From NCBI RefSeq assembly GCF_022378355.1, contig NZ_JAKMAJ010000002.1:372001-436000 (forward strand): DNA of 64,000 bases. The letters run 5' to 3'. The first letter of the stretch is position 1. The number at the start of each line of letters is the position of its first letter. Source of the stretch: Brenneria bubanii. GTDB taxonomy: Bacteria; Pseudomonadota; Gammaproteobacteria; Enterobacterales; Enterobacteriaceae. The notes beneath the pieces were generated by a model. It did no database searches and had not been told where the DNA came from. It saw only the letters and a list, made by a program, of their open reading frames with translations. Both the position numbers and the translations under genes were made by a program. Positions 40,436 to 48,520 of the stretch are shown here, in pieces.

Positions 40436-41169
40436 CCCCGGTACTCTATCTTATCGGCCACAATCAGCAAACCTCATAACGTGACGGTTTTTCACAAACG
40501 GATGATCAGATTAACCGGCTTCAACAAGACTTCGGCCTTGAATGACGGCTCAGGAGTGGTTTTTTTTACCTCAGTTGAGGCCTAGACCGGCGGGCGGCAG
40601 CGTTTTCGTTGCGGCTCTGAGTTTCAGGCCATGCCCAACAGCTGAGATACCACGCACTGGGAAGCGACTCAGCAAACAATCCGCATCCGTAACGCACCCG
40701 CCGATTTTCGTGTACTCATTTGTGTACGACTTCGGCGTGGTTGACGCTGGTTTTCAGTGGATTTCGCTGCAGGCTCAATAAAGCGATTAGCCTTTTCAAT
40801 CAGATGGTTACAGATGTGGCCGGTTGTCTATAGAACAAGAATTGGAGCGGAAAATGAGACAAGCACTGAGTCGCTCAGTCTTAGTTTATTAACGTTAATT
40901 CGATACTATCTGTATCAGTCGAGCCTTGAAATTAGCCTTGGTTTGGGGAGTCGTCAAGTTAACGAGTTAACAGCGCCTTTAGACAGCCATCAAAACTCAA
41001 CCGCCCTTACCGATTAATATTATCCCCACAATGCGCCGATATTACATAACGTCATGATAATAGGCTTCTTTATTTATCTAACCTATACCTTATGGCATAC
41101 GGCCTGACGTTGTTTTTGTATTATTTTTTGCTTATATTTAATACGAGATGCAGAAATGAGGAACACACC
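40436..41169. other. Junction region between the lipid operon and the youngest element
   Basis: No gene apart from repeats. It holds the ghost integrase/tRNA flank (separate entry) and, from 40864 to 41169, AT-rich sequence leading to the toxin-antitoxin module. It is the likely left end of the 40.8-47.5 kb element. Confidence 0.5.
40659..40863. repeat. Ghost att: integrase/tRNA flank repeat ending in a tRNA-Gly stub (copy 3)
   Basis: The stretch begins G-G-G-A-A-G-C-G-A-C-T-C-A-G-C like 35226 and continues as a diverged copy to C-T-A-T-A-G-A-A-C-A-A-G-A-A-T-T-G-G-A-G-C-G-G (40828-40850). It then matches the tRNA only loosely (A-A-A-A-T-G-A-G-A-C). It therefore retains only about 15-20 bp of the tRNA 3' end, and no integrase lies beside it. 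It fits the distal att site of the element integrated at tRNA-Gly copy 3, or the scar of an earlier one. Confidence 0.75.
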
Positions 41170-41424
41170 ATGTCCCGAACCACGACAATGACCGTTCGCC
41201 TCAAAGGGCCACTAAGCGACTTCGTCGCCGCCAACGTAGGCGAAAATGGCGCTTACGACAACGTCAGCGAGTATATCCGCGACCTGATCCGCCGGGACAA
41301 AGAGCGGGTAGAAGCGGAAGCATTCGCACGACTCAAGGCCGAACTGACTAATGCCTTTGCTGCGCCAGAGTCTTCATACGTCTCCCTGACCGCCGCCGAT
41401 ATCATTGCACGCAACAAGGCCTGA
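41170..41424 (+). CDS. ParD/RHH-type antitoxin
   Basis: 84 aa from the ATG at 41170 (GAGGA upstream); the longer frame from 41092 is not plausible. The N-terminal T-M-T-V-R-L-K-G-P-L beta-strand and Y-D-N-V-S-E-Y-I-R-D-L-I-R-R-D helix are typical of ribbon-helix-helix ParD-like antitoxins that bind their own promoter. The C-terminal half should cap the toxin. The stop lies 4 nt before the toxin start. Confidence 0.85.
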   Translation: MSRTTTMTVRLKGPLSDFVAANVGENGAYDNVSEYIRDLIRRDKERVEAEAFARLKAELTNAFAAPESSYVSLTAADIIARNKA

Positions 41425-41428
41425 CCCT

Positions 41429-41743
41429 ATGGCTAATGTCCGCATACAGGAGGCCGCCTCTTATCGCCTTGACGAGATCTACCGCTTCACGCGTGAGCGA
41501 TGGGGTACAGATCAAGCGGATCGCTACATTACCGGCATGTTTCATGCATTTTCCAGGATAGAAACCCATGAAGTTGTATCGCGACCGATACACGCTGAAT
41601 TTGGGGTAGAAGGTTTTTTCTTTCGCTACGAGCGACACGTTGTCTACTGGCGCAGACTATCAAACGGCGACATCGGTATCGCGACGGTTCTGCACGAGCG
41701 AATGCATCAGATTGATCGGTTTCGAGAAAACTTTGGAATTTGA
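41429..41743 (+). CDS. ParE/RelE-family toxin
   Basis: 104 aa from the ATG at 41429. The ParE-like fold shows A-A-S-Y-R-L-D-E-I-Y-R-F-T, R-Y-I-T-G-M-F-H-A-F and the C-terminal V-E-G-F-F-F-R-Y-E-R-H-V-V-Y-W. Family members inhibit DNA gyrase (ParE) or cut mRNA (RelE); the target cannot be decided here. Coupled to the upstream antitoxin, it may stabilise the integrative element. Confidence 0.85.
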   Translation: MANVRIQEAASYRLDEIYRFTRERWGTDQADRYITGMFHAFSRIETHEVVSRPIHAEFGVEGFFFRYERHVVYWRRLSNGDIGIATVLHERMHQIDRFRENFGI

Positions 41744-41976
41744 TGACGGCTTAGGCATGGTGATTCTTAAATGAGCTAAGGTGCGTTGATTCGTACTTAA
41801 TCTGACATATTACTACTCGGGGTCTATCTGATCTGACTGTCGGCTCAGTGCCAGCAGCGGACGTCGCTGATATCGAGCCATACAAATTTACGGACAATAA
41901 ATCATAGGAATGCAAGCATGTGACATAAAGTCATGGTAAAGAGTCAATAACTCAACTTCCTTACTAAGGAGCGATA

Positions 41977-42810
41977 TTGAAGCTTTTTGATTATCTAAGG
42001 ATGGTGTTTCCGGATCTGACCCCTGAAACCACCAAAGTCCACCTTGCGCAAATGAATGACTACAAAGAGGATCCGCTCGTTAAATTTAGAGAAGGGACTT
42101 TTGACGATTGGCAGTGCTGGCAGAAACGACTGGAATTTAGTCGCAGGTATGTCGTTTCACTGCTCAGGCTCCCGGGGACAGAAACATGGCTGTTTACGGG
42201 AGTATTTCAGCAAAAGGGGCACGCGGGAAAGCAAATCTATCCTAACCGTGAGGAGCTATATTATCAGTACGACCTTCAGAAAATCCTTGAGACTGAAGAA
42301 TACGCGGGGCGGATGTATATCAACTTTAAAAATACGGCTCGCAACTTTATTCGCCGTGGTGAAAATATTCAGAACGAATTGATTGTTAGCGCTATCTCTC
42401 CGGTACGGCTGACGTTCGGCGAATTTCCAGGTTACCGCAACGTCGTGCTGGACAGAAACAGTATCGGGGCAATCCTCAGACTTAATCTACAATCTTGGCG
42501 CACAGCACTATCCGTGGTTAAAGGCATCTATGTATTAACTGATCGAGATGGAGGAAAACTCTACGTTGGGAAAGCTGATGGAAGCGAGGGGATTTGGGGA
42601 CGATGGGAATATTATTTTGGTTCCGGGCATGGCGGCAATGTAGGACTAAAGGAAGCTTTCGGAACTGGCGATGAAAATCGGCTACAGAATATCTCTTTCG
42701 CGATCCTTGAAGTCATAGATCCGAGTGCCGAAGACGGTGAAATTGACCGCCGCGAAACACACTGGAAACAAATCCTACTGTCACGGGAGTTTGGTCATAA
42801 CCGGAACTAA
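41977..42810 (+). CDS. GIY-YIG nuclease-domain protein
   Basis: 277 aa, starting at a TTG with a strong AAGGAG five bases upstream. The C-terminal third is a GIY-YIG nuclease: K-G-I-Y-V-L-T near residue 183, K-L-Y-V-G-K-A (the YIG equivalent) near 196, the catalytic Arg in G-R-W-E-Y-Y and Glu in R-R-E-T-H-W-K, and a final S-R-E-F-G-H-N-R-N. The first 175 residues are an unrecognised domain (W-L-F-T-G-V-F-Q, Y-I-N-F-K-N-T). It could be an anti-phage or anti-plasmid nuclease, a homing-type enzyme or a restriction-like protein. It stands alone, with no methylase or helicase beside it. Confidence 0.75.
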   Translation: MKLFDYLRMVFPDLTPETTKVHLAQMNDYKEDPLVKFREGTFDDWQCWQKRLEFSRRYVVSLLRLPGTETWLFTGVFQQKGHAGKQIYPNREELYYQYDLQKILETEEYAGRMYINFKNTARNFIRRGENIQNELIVSAISPVRLTFGEFPGYRNVVLDRNSIGAILRLNLQSWRTALSVVKGIYVLTDRDGGKLYVGKADGSEGIWGRWEYYFGSGHGGNVGLKEAFGTGDENRLQNISFAILEVIDPSAEDGEIDRRETHWKQILLSREFGHNRN

Positions 42811-43002
42811 GGAGTCTGCGAAAGAGCTCATTTGGAACCTGTACACCATTCTATGTCTATGCCTTGCCAGGAGCGGACATCAATCATTCCCATTTACCTC
42901 AATAGTTGAGCATTCGGTAAAACTCGCCTCACTGCACGAATCATGCAGTGAGGCGAGTTATCGGGCTATAATTGCTTCTTAAATCATCAAGTAAAGGAAA
43001 AC
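42811..43002. promoter_or_regulatory. Promoter and 16-bp hairpin ahead of the truncated EexN-like gene
   Basis: AACTCGCCTCACTGCA (42921-42936) and its exact complement (42944-42959) flank the loop CGAATCA. The hairpin lies just upstream of TATAAT (42967-42972). The shorter pair TGCACGAA/CGTGCA at the same place before the intact EexN-like gene suggests an operator core TGCACGAAnCnTGCA. The hairpin may also end the nuclease transcript. Confidence 0.55.
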
Positions 43003-43092
43003 ATGATGAAAACGGGAGTACTGTCACTGAGCCTGCTGGCCTTCATGCTGATTACCGCGTGTGATGCGAACGCACAAAGCATTGAGTGGTAG
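43003..43092 (+). pseudogene. Truncated duplicate of the EexN-like lipoprotein
   Basis: 29 codons (M-M-K-T-G-V-L-S-L-S-L-L ... T-A-C-D-A-N-A-Q-S-I-E-W-stop) are a diverged copy of the signal and lipobox of the gene at 43308. The frame stops at a TAG where the paralogue has Tyr. Its promoter region and a downstream terminator are retained, so a 29-aa lipopeptide could still be made. Confidence 0.8.
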
Positions 43093-43157
43093 GTAGGCGT
43101 GGAGCCTTGTCTCTGGCCGTAAACACTCACCCCGTCAAACTACCCCCCCCCCGAACG

Positions 43158-43180
43158 CTCCGGCTTTTGCCGGGGTTTTT
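43158..43180 (+). terminator. Rho-independent terminator
   Basis: CTCCGGC-TTTT-GCCGGGG followed by five T residues, downstream of the truncated EexN-like copy. Confidence 0.8.
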
Positions 43181-43307
43181 CGTTTCTGCCCTTTCTGCAA
43201 CGGCCGTTCTCCCGGATTCGGTAAAACACCTATTCTGCACGAACCGTGCAACCGAATGCGCTGCCGGACTATAATTGCTATCGCAATTCATTCACTAAAA
43301 GGAAGGT

Positions 43308-43541
43308 ATGATGAAAACAGGACTGCTTTCACTGAGTCTGCTCGTCGCCACGCTGCTTACCGGCTGCGATGCGGGTGCGCAGAGCCTTGATTGGTATAAA
43401 GCGCATGATAAGGAACGCAACGCTAAAGTTGAGGAATGCAAGAAATCCTCCGATCCGCGCGGCACTGAAGACTGTCGTAATGCCATTGATGCCAGCTTCC
43501 GTAGCGGCTCTTATACAAAAAGTCCAAATAAGAGTTGGTAG
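43308..43541 (+). CDS. EexN-family lipoprotein (entry-exclusion type)
   Basis: 77 aa. A lipoprotein signal ends at L-L-T-G-C (cysteine at residue 20), and the mature part has D-W-Y-K-A-H-D-K-E-R-N-A-K-V-E-E-C and D-P-R-G-T-E-D-C-R-N-A, the pattern of EexN-type lipoproteins that block entry of related conjugative plasmids. TATAAT (43270-43275) and AAGGAAGG precede it and a terminator follows. It suggests that the element derives from, or defends against, a conjugative element. Confidence 0.75.
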   Translation: MMKTGLLSLSLLVATLLTGCDAGAQSLDWYKAHDKERNAKVEECKKSSDPRGTEDCRNAIDASFRSGSYTKSPNKSW

Positions 43542-43553
43542 AAACCAGACGAG

Positions 43554-43574
43554 CCGCCGCCAGGCGGTTTTTTT
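43554..43574 (+). terminator. Rho-independent terminator of the EexN-like gene
   Basis: CCGCC-4 nt-GGCGG followed by seven T residues, directly after the stop. Confidence 0.85.
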
Positions 43575-43815
43575 ACACCCTTCTACGGGCATTCGGTGAA
43601 ACGCCAATTCTACTGAATCCCCCGATTTATCCACCATTTCTGTAGATAACGCTATATGTTGTAGTTTTTCCACCTGCTGCCGATACTACATGTAGTGGAT
43701 GCGCGGGAGTCGGGCTGCCAACACCAGAGCAGAACGTGCCTGTTCCCCCACAGCGCCGTTTGTAAAACTCCGAACGGGACGGGTTTAACTGAATCCGATT
43801 TGCCGCTAGCGGAGT

Positions 43816-43944
43816 TTATTTTCTTGCTTTTGCGCTCAATTTAATTTGCCTGAGTGCTTTACGAAATGCCATTTCTAATCCAAGCATAACGTCTGCTCCT
43901 CGCTCATAGCTGCCGGTCAGATATTTCGCATTACCGACTGTATA
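43816..43944 (-). pseudogene. Unrecognised C-terminal protein scrap
   Basis: The frame reads Y-T-V-G-N-A-K-Y-L-T-G-S-Y-E-R-G-A-D-V, then M-L-G-L-E-M-A-F-R-K-A-L-R-Q-I-K and ends at 43816. A stop directly precedes it and no start with a ribosome site is present. The composition looks protein-coding but I do not recognise the family. Confidence 0.3.
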
Positions 43945-44020
43945 TCAACAGCAGATCAACCCATGATGGTCAGAATAACCTGAACGTCCAAGTGGCGCGA
44001 AGAATTACACTACAGACGTA

Positions 44021-44043
44021 AAAAAGGCCGCATAAACGGCCTT
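44021..44043 (-). terminator. Rho-independent terminator (minus strand)
   Basis: On the minus strand AAGGCCG-6 nt-CGGCCTT is followed by T residues. It lies just after the scrap ending at 44063, so it marks the 3' end of a lost minus-strand gene. Confidence 0.8.
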
Positions 44044-44062
44044 AACTACGCTGATCTGCAGA

Positions 44063-44185
44063 TTAGAGTAACTTACCTAACATATCAGTGACACGTTGGT
44101 GATGTGCAAACAATATCGCCTGTAAATCAAGCTGAAAATCGCTTGGTGCACGTAACGTTGCGTGTCTTGTAAACCGGGCCTGCTG
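44063..44185 (-). pseudogene. C-terminal scrap of a lost minus-strand gene
   Basis: The frame reads T-L-R-A-P-S-D-F-Q-L-D-L-Q-A-I-L-F-A-H-H, then Q-R-V-T-D-M-L-G-K-L-L-stop, and has its own terminator. It resembles the tail of small host-inhibitor or phage-regulatory proteins, but this is not certain. It meets the truncated recombinase head to head near 44155-44162, the probable deletion junction. Confidence 0.4.
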
Positions 44186-44773
44186 TCAGCCGACAACGAC
44201 CAGTTGGGCATTCCCAAACGGCGCCATGTCACCAATCAGAATAAAGCCCAAACGCTGAACGACCGGCTCGACCGTATCCGCGACCCGCAGGTAAAAATGA
44301 GTTTGCGTTTGCAGGCTGCCTTTGGGCTACGCCGCAAAGAGTGCCTGCTGTTCCAGCCCCGCTATGCCGACCGGGGCGACCATATCGCATTGAAAGGCAC
44401 ATGGACCAAAGGCGGTAAAGCACGTACCGTCCCCATCACCACGCCGGAACAACGGGCCGTGCTGGATGAAGCCCACGCGCTGGCGGGAGCCGGTTCGCTA
44501 ATCCCGGCGCAGAAAACCTATATCCAGCAGCGGAATCTGTATGACGGCCAGTGCAAAAACGCCGGACTCAGCGGCATGCACGGTTTACGCCATCGTTACG
44601 CCCAGATGCGCTATGAAATCCTGACCGGCTGGCTGGCACCCGCCGCCAGTGGCCCCGGCTATAACCACCTGACGCAGGAACAACAAATCATCGACCGTGA
44701 AACGCGGCAAATCATTAGTCGGGAGCTGGGGCATGAAAGATTACAGATCGTATCGCTCTATCTTGGACGATAA
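44162..44773 (+). pseudogene. N-terminally truncated tyrosine recombinase (ICE/phage type)
   Basis: 203 codons from a GTG; a stop lies two codons upstream. The catalytic residues are retained: R in A-F-G-L-R-R-K-E-C, H-x-x-R in H-G-L-R-H-R-Y, then G-H-E-R and the nucleophile Tyr in S-L-Y-L-G-R. The usual arm and core-binding domains of this family (about 300 aa) are missing, so it is probably inactive. It differs in family from the P4-type integrases here, implying a second class of mobile element in the island. Confidence 0.75.
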
Positions 44774-44941
44774 AAAGGGTTTTCGGGATCAAAAAGGCAG
44801 GAAATGGCCGAAGGGAGTAGATATTAAGGGGCAACGGACCTGCCAGAAAAAGGGAAAAGGCACTCTGCCCTATTTCACGGTATCCCAGTCGCGGCTGCCA
44901 GCAGACGACGTCATAAACAGCCATCAAGCCCCTTCAGGTTT

Positions 44942-45187
44942 TCAATCCTGCTCCCCTTCCCCACCCTGACCACGGCTGATGCCCTGATAGCGGGAAGGCC
45001 AGATCTCTTCCGGCTGTTTGTTCAACGCTTCGGCAATCAAGCGCTCGCCCTTCGGCCAGTGTCGCGTCAGCGCATTTGCCAATGTAGATGACGCTAATCC
45101 CGCCTCTCTGGAGATCGCCGCCAGCGTTGTGCCACGTTTTCTCAAGCCAGCGATAATATCCGCCGGATGCCAGTCATTAACGTTCAT
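44942..45187 (-). CDS. Ner/SfsB-like phage regulator
   Basis: 81 aa. The start M-N-V-N-D-W-H-P-A-D-I-I-A-G-L-R-K-R and helix-turn-helix T-L-A-A-I-S-R-E-A-G-L-A-S-S-T-L-A-N-A-L, then R-H-W-P-K-G-E-R-L-I-A-E-A-L, match the Mu Ner/Nlp family of DNA-binding proteins. It is divergent from the first XRE gene, the classic layout of a phage-like genetic switch. Confidence 0.88.
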   Translation of the reverse strand: MNVNDWHPADIIAGLRKRGTTLAAISREAGLASSTLANALTRHWPKGERLIAEALNKQPEEIWPSRYQGISRGQGGEGEQD

Positions 45188-45293
45188 TACTCTCTCCCCC
45201 CATGATTTTATCCGCCATGTTCAACATCTCTAAACAACTACGATGTTAAGTAATGCTAAACACTAAGTCAATAGCTTATCTAGGGTGTTGATC

Positions 45294-45557
45294 ATGCTTC
45301 CCGGACGTCTTAAATCCGCACGGTTAAACGCGCATCTTACTCAGGAAAAACTGGGTACGCTGGCAGGTATTGAAGAGGAAACCGCGCGGTCACGCGTCTC
45401 GCAATATGAAAACGGGATACATCGCCCGACATTCGAAATGATGTGCGCCTTTGCGAAGGTGCTGAATGTGCCGGAGGGTTATTTCTACACCCTTGATGAT
45501 AAATTTGCAGCCATGCTGCTCGACCTTTATCGCCAATATAAAGCGCATTCCCTCTGA
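45294..45557 (+). CDS. XRE-family regulator, copy 1
   Basis: 87 aa from the ATG at 45294 (MLPGRLKSARL). The HTH_3 domain has L-T-Q-E-K-L-G-T-L-A-G-I-E-E-E-T-A-R-S-R-V-S-Q-Y-E-N-G and a C-terminal V-L-N-V-P-E-G-Y-F-Y-T-L-D-D. It is about 75 percent identical, by eye, to the next gene, and both are preceded by the motif AATGCTAAACA, a probable shared operator. Confidence 0.9.
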   Translation: MLPGRLKSARLNAHLTQEKLGTLAGIEEETARSRVSQYENGIHRPTFEMMCAFAKVLNVPEGYFYTLDDKFAAMLLDLYRQYKAHSL

Positions 45558-45658
45558 CCTTTCTCTTTCCACAAGCGACTCTGTTCAGGGACTCTAAGCA
45601 ACTCACCTGTAAAGCAATGCTAAACATGACGTCAATATTGATTATTGATGGTGTCACT

Positions 45659-45928
45659 ATGTTACCTGCTCGCCTTAAAGCTGCCCGCCTGCGTGCCCAA
45701 ATGACTCAGGAAAAATTGGGGGTACTCGCTGGGATTGAAGAAGCCACCGCGCGGTCGCGTGTCTCCCAGTATGAAAGCGGCACACATCGCCCGACATTTG
45801 AGACGATGTGCGCCTTTGCCCGCGTTCTTAACGTCCCCGAAAGCTATTTTTATACCCTTGACGACGACTTTGCAGACATCATCCTGAAACTATATGACGG
45901 TGAAGTCGTTCAGTGGACAAAGGGATAA
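45659..45928 (+). CDS. XRE-family regulator, copy 2
   Basis: 89 aa from the ATG at 45659 (MLPARLKAARL). It is a tandem paralogue of the gene at 45294, with the same helix-turn-helix and V-P-E-S-Y-F-Y-T-L-D-D tail and a different C-terminus (L-Y-D-G-E-V-V-Q). Its leader repeats AATGCTAAACA-N-GTCAATA. It ends 5 bp before the convergent integrase stop. Confidence 0.9.
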   Translation: MLPARLKAARLRAQMTQEKLGVLAGIEEATARSRVSQYESGTHRPTFETMCAFARVLNVPESYFYTLDDDFADIILKLYDGEVVQWTKG

Positions 45929-45933
45929 CCCGC

Positions 45934-47298
45934 TCATTGCAAAATAAACTCACGTAAAAACAGTATGCCCTCGCCGGGCAACATCCGACCGTCTGCCATC
46001 GCTTTCAGCGTGTTTTCAAGTACGCTGTTTTTTGCAACGCCATAATTAACCTCAGCGGTTCCGTTCGTCGCCCAGCGATCCAGCCTATCCGCCCACTCCT
46101 GCATCATGCGCCGCCGCTGTTCCACATACTGCGCATGATTGTAGGCCGCTCTGACTTTGTTGGGGTCGGCGTGGGAAAGCTGCGCCTCAATCCACATTTT
46201 GGGATAGCCGATTTCGTTGAGCGCCGTCGAGATGGTGGCGCGAATACCGTGGCCGGTTAGTTGTTCCGCATACCCCATACGGCGCAGTGCGCTATTAAGC
46301 GTATTTTCACTGATGCGTTTCTTTAAATCGCTACGGTGGGTCAGCAGATATTTTTGAGCCGGTTTCATCTGCGCCAGCAGATGATGCACAATGTCGAGCG
46401 CCTGAGCGGGTAACGGCACAACGTATGGCGGAATAGCCTGACCATTCTTGCCGAGCCTGCGCATAGCGTTCTGCAACTGCTTTATATTCTCCGGCGGGAT
46501 GATCCATAGCTCACGCTTCAGATCGAACTGATCCGGCGTTGCCAGCCGCAGTTCTCCGGTGCGAACCCCGGTCAATAGCAACAGCCGGATGCCAAGCTGC
46601 GTTTGCATATCGCCTGCGTAGTTGCTCAGCTTCCGGAGTAATAACGGCAGCTCGTGGATAGCGAGATAGGGATTATGCCTGACAGGTGGCTTAGGGGCCG
46701 CCACCACGTCCAGATCCGACGCCGGGTTAGTTTCCAGCCCTTCGGCTTTTACCAGCGCAAAGCGAAACAGCTGGTTAAACCACGTACGCACCTTTTCCGC
46801 GATGGTCAGCGCTTTGCGCCGTTCAATACGGGCAATCACCTCCAGCAGGTCAGAGCGACGGATCTCAAAGATCGAACGCTCGCCCAGAATGGGCAGCACA
46901 TCTTTAGAAAAAATACGCTGGATTTGCGACAGGGTACTTTGCCGCCCTTCTCTGAGTTCGAGTCTGCGATGGTCAAGCCAAAGGGAATAGACGGCTTTGA
47001 AGCTGTGTCCGGCGGCCAGACGCGCGGCCTGCCGCTTTTGTTTGCGAACGGTGGAGGGGTTGATGCCTTTAGCCAACAGCTCGCGAGCGTCATCACGCAA
47101 TGCGCGCGCTTTGCGTAAGCCGATTGCAGGATAACGGCCCAGAGAGAGGCGCTTCTGTTTACCCAGCCAGTAATAGCGAAAATGCCATGACTTACCGCCT
47201 ACCGGCGAAACAACCAGACCGAGGCCATCGCAATCAGGAAGATGAAAGGTTTTGCCGTTGGCTTTAGCCTGCCGGATAATCAGATCGGAAAGTGCCAT
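45934..47298 (-). CDS. P4-type tyrosine integrase (intact, copy 3)
   Basis: 454 aa from the ATG at 47298 (MALSDLIIRQAKANGKTF), with GGGAGC nine bases upstream; the GTG at 47313 is less likely. The DUF4102 arm-binding domain shows D-C-D-G-L-G-L-V-V and K-S-W-H-F-R-Y. The catalytic residues are R in L-T-G-V-R-T-G-E-L, H-x-x-R in G-H-G-I-R-A, and H and Y in L-S-H-A-D and Y-N-H-A-Q-Y. The C-terminal 45 residues extend past the usual end. It lies about 230 bp from the 3' end of tRNA-Gly copy 3 and should integrate or excise at tRNA-Gly. Confidence 0.95.
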   Translation of the reverse strand: MALSDLIIRQAKANGKTFHLPDCDGLGLVVSPVGGKSWHFRYYWLGKQKRLSLGRYPAIGLRKARALRDDARELLAKGINPSTVRKQKRQAARLAAGHSFKAVYSLWLDHRRLELREGRQSTLSQIQRIFSKDVLPILGERSIFEIRRSDLLEVIARIERRKALTIAEKVRTWFNQLFRFALVKAEGLETNPASDLDVVAAPKPPVRHNPYLAIHELPLLLRKLSNYAGDMQTQLGIRLLLLTGVRTGELRLATPDQFDLKRELWIIPPENIKQLQNAMRRLGKNGQAIPPYVVPLPAQALDIVHHLLAQMKPAQKYLLTHRSDLKKRISENTLNSALRRMGYAEQLTGHGIRATISTALNEIGYPKMWIEAQLSHADPNKVRAAYNHAQYVEQRRRMMQEWADRLDRWATNGTAEVNYGVAKNSVLENTLKAMADGRMLPGEGILFLREFILQ

Positions 47299-47460
47299 GA
47301 CAAGAGCTCCCAAGTTGAGACTCAGGCTCTATGCTTGTCACTGCCTTTATTTGATCCCAGCAACAATCCGCAACGCGTTGCCACCCTGTTTTTTTGGCCT
47401 CAATTCTGGCCTTAAAAAGGCTGGCCGTGGGTGGTTTTCAATGGATTGCTTTGGAAACAA

Positions 47461-47485
47461 AAAAAGAGCTTTTCGCTCTTTTTTC
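47461..47485. terminator. Bidirectional terminator after tRNA-Gly copy 3
   Basis: AAAAAGAGC-TTTTC-GCTCTTTTT makes a perfect 9-bp stem with A/T runs on both sides, 42 bp past the tRNA 3' end. Copies 1 and 2 lack it. Confidence 0.85.
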
Positions 47486-47526
47486 ATAGACCTACAGACA
47501 TCAGTGGACATCTATAGAAAAGAAAT

Positions 47527-47602
<76 letters not shown>

Positions 47603-47654
47603 ATTTGGTAATGGCCGTACCGGAGACAAAATTCCGTATCGGTACGGGGTGCGC

Positions 47655-47682
47655 ATTATACGAGAAATCTTTTCGAGCGCAA
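47655..47682 (-). promoter_or_regulatory. Strong stable-RNA promoter for tRNA-Gly copy 3
   Basis: On the minus strand TTGCGC (47677-47682), a 16-nt spacer and a perfect TATAAT (47655-47660) are followed by a GC-rich discriminator (GCGCACCCCG), the form expected for stringent control. Confidence 0.8.
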
Positions 47683-47812
47683 GCCCCGGAAAATGAAAAA
47701 ACATCCGAACGGCGATAAAAAGAGCAACTCGATGGAAAAATGCGCATTCACAGCCTGAGTAATGTGGTGCCGGTTTCCCTTCCGGTTAAGACACCACCAT
47801 GCGCCGCTCGCT

Positions 47813-48355
47813 TTATAGCTGAATAAAATGCTCACGATAATAGGCCAGCTCCGCCAGCGACTCACGAATGTCGTCCATCGCCTGATGGGTACCCTGTTTT
47901 TTGAACCCGGCGAGAATTTCAGGCTTCCAGCGGCGAGCCAACTCTTTCAGCGTACTGACATCCAGATAGCGATAATGAAAATAGGCTTCCAGCTCCGGCA
48001 TATAACGAAAAAGAAAACGGCGATCCTGCCCGATGCTGTTGCCGCAAATAGGCGACTTGCCGGCAGGCACCCACTTTTTCAGAAACGCCAGCGTTTCCAG
48101 CTCAGCCTTGCGATCGTCGACCTGGCTGGCTTTCACGCGATCAATCAACCCGCTGGCGCCGTGGGTGCGAACATTCCAGTCATCCATCAATGCCAGCTGG
48201 CTATCCGGCTGGTGGACCGCCAAAACCGGCCCTTCCGCCAATACGTTCAGGTTGGCGTCGGTCACAAGCGTTGCAATTTCAATAATACGATCCCGCTCAG
48301 GATCCAATCCCGTCATTTCAAGATCGATCCAGATTAGGTTATTTTCGTCTACCAT
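47813..48355 (-). CDS. orn: Oligoribonuclease Orn
   Basis: 180 aa. DEDDh exonuclease residues: D and E in [10 protein letters not shown] in the central W-N-V-R-T-H-G region's R-F-L-F-R-Y-M and H/D in H-Q-A-M-D-D-I-R. It degrades di- to pentaribonucleotides, including pGpG, and is essential in enterobacteria. It is divergent from rsgA, as in E. coli. Confidence 0.97.
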   Translation of the reverse strand: MVDENNLIWIDLEMTGLDPERDRIIEIATLVTDANLNVLAEGPVLAVHQPDSQLALMDDWNVRTHGASGLIDRVKASQVDDRKAELETLAFLKKWVPAGKSPICGNSIGQDRRFLFRYMPELEAYFHYRYLDVSTLKELARRWKPEILAGFKKQGTHQAMDDIRESLAELAYYREHFIQL

Positions 48356-48520
48356 CGTGGGTATTCCTGTTTAGTATTGTGCGGTTACCTGAGTGTTGGC
48401 GCTAATCACGCGTCAACACTGACCCCCGACTGGCGGGCATCAGTTAATTAAAATCAAATAGGGTGTATTATAGTCGTTCCCGTCGCCATGGGCGATAATC
48501 ATACGGTGAAGTGAGGCTCA

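Larger units (their letters stand above)
43542..44161. other. 0.6-kb debris region
   Basis: No intact gene. It contains two minus-strand gene scraps and a minus-strand terminator (separate entries), plus a third, promoter-like echo of the EexN upstream region (C-A-T-T-C-G-G-T-G-A-A-A-C near 43590). Confidence 0.45.
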
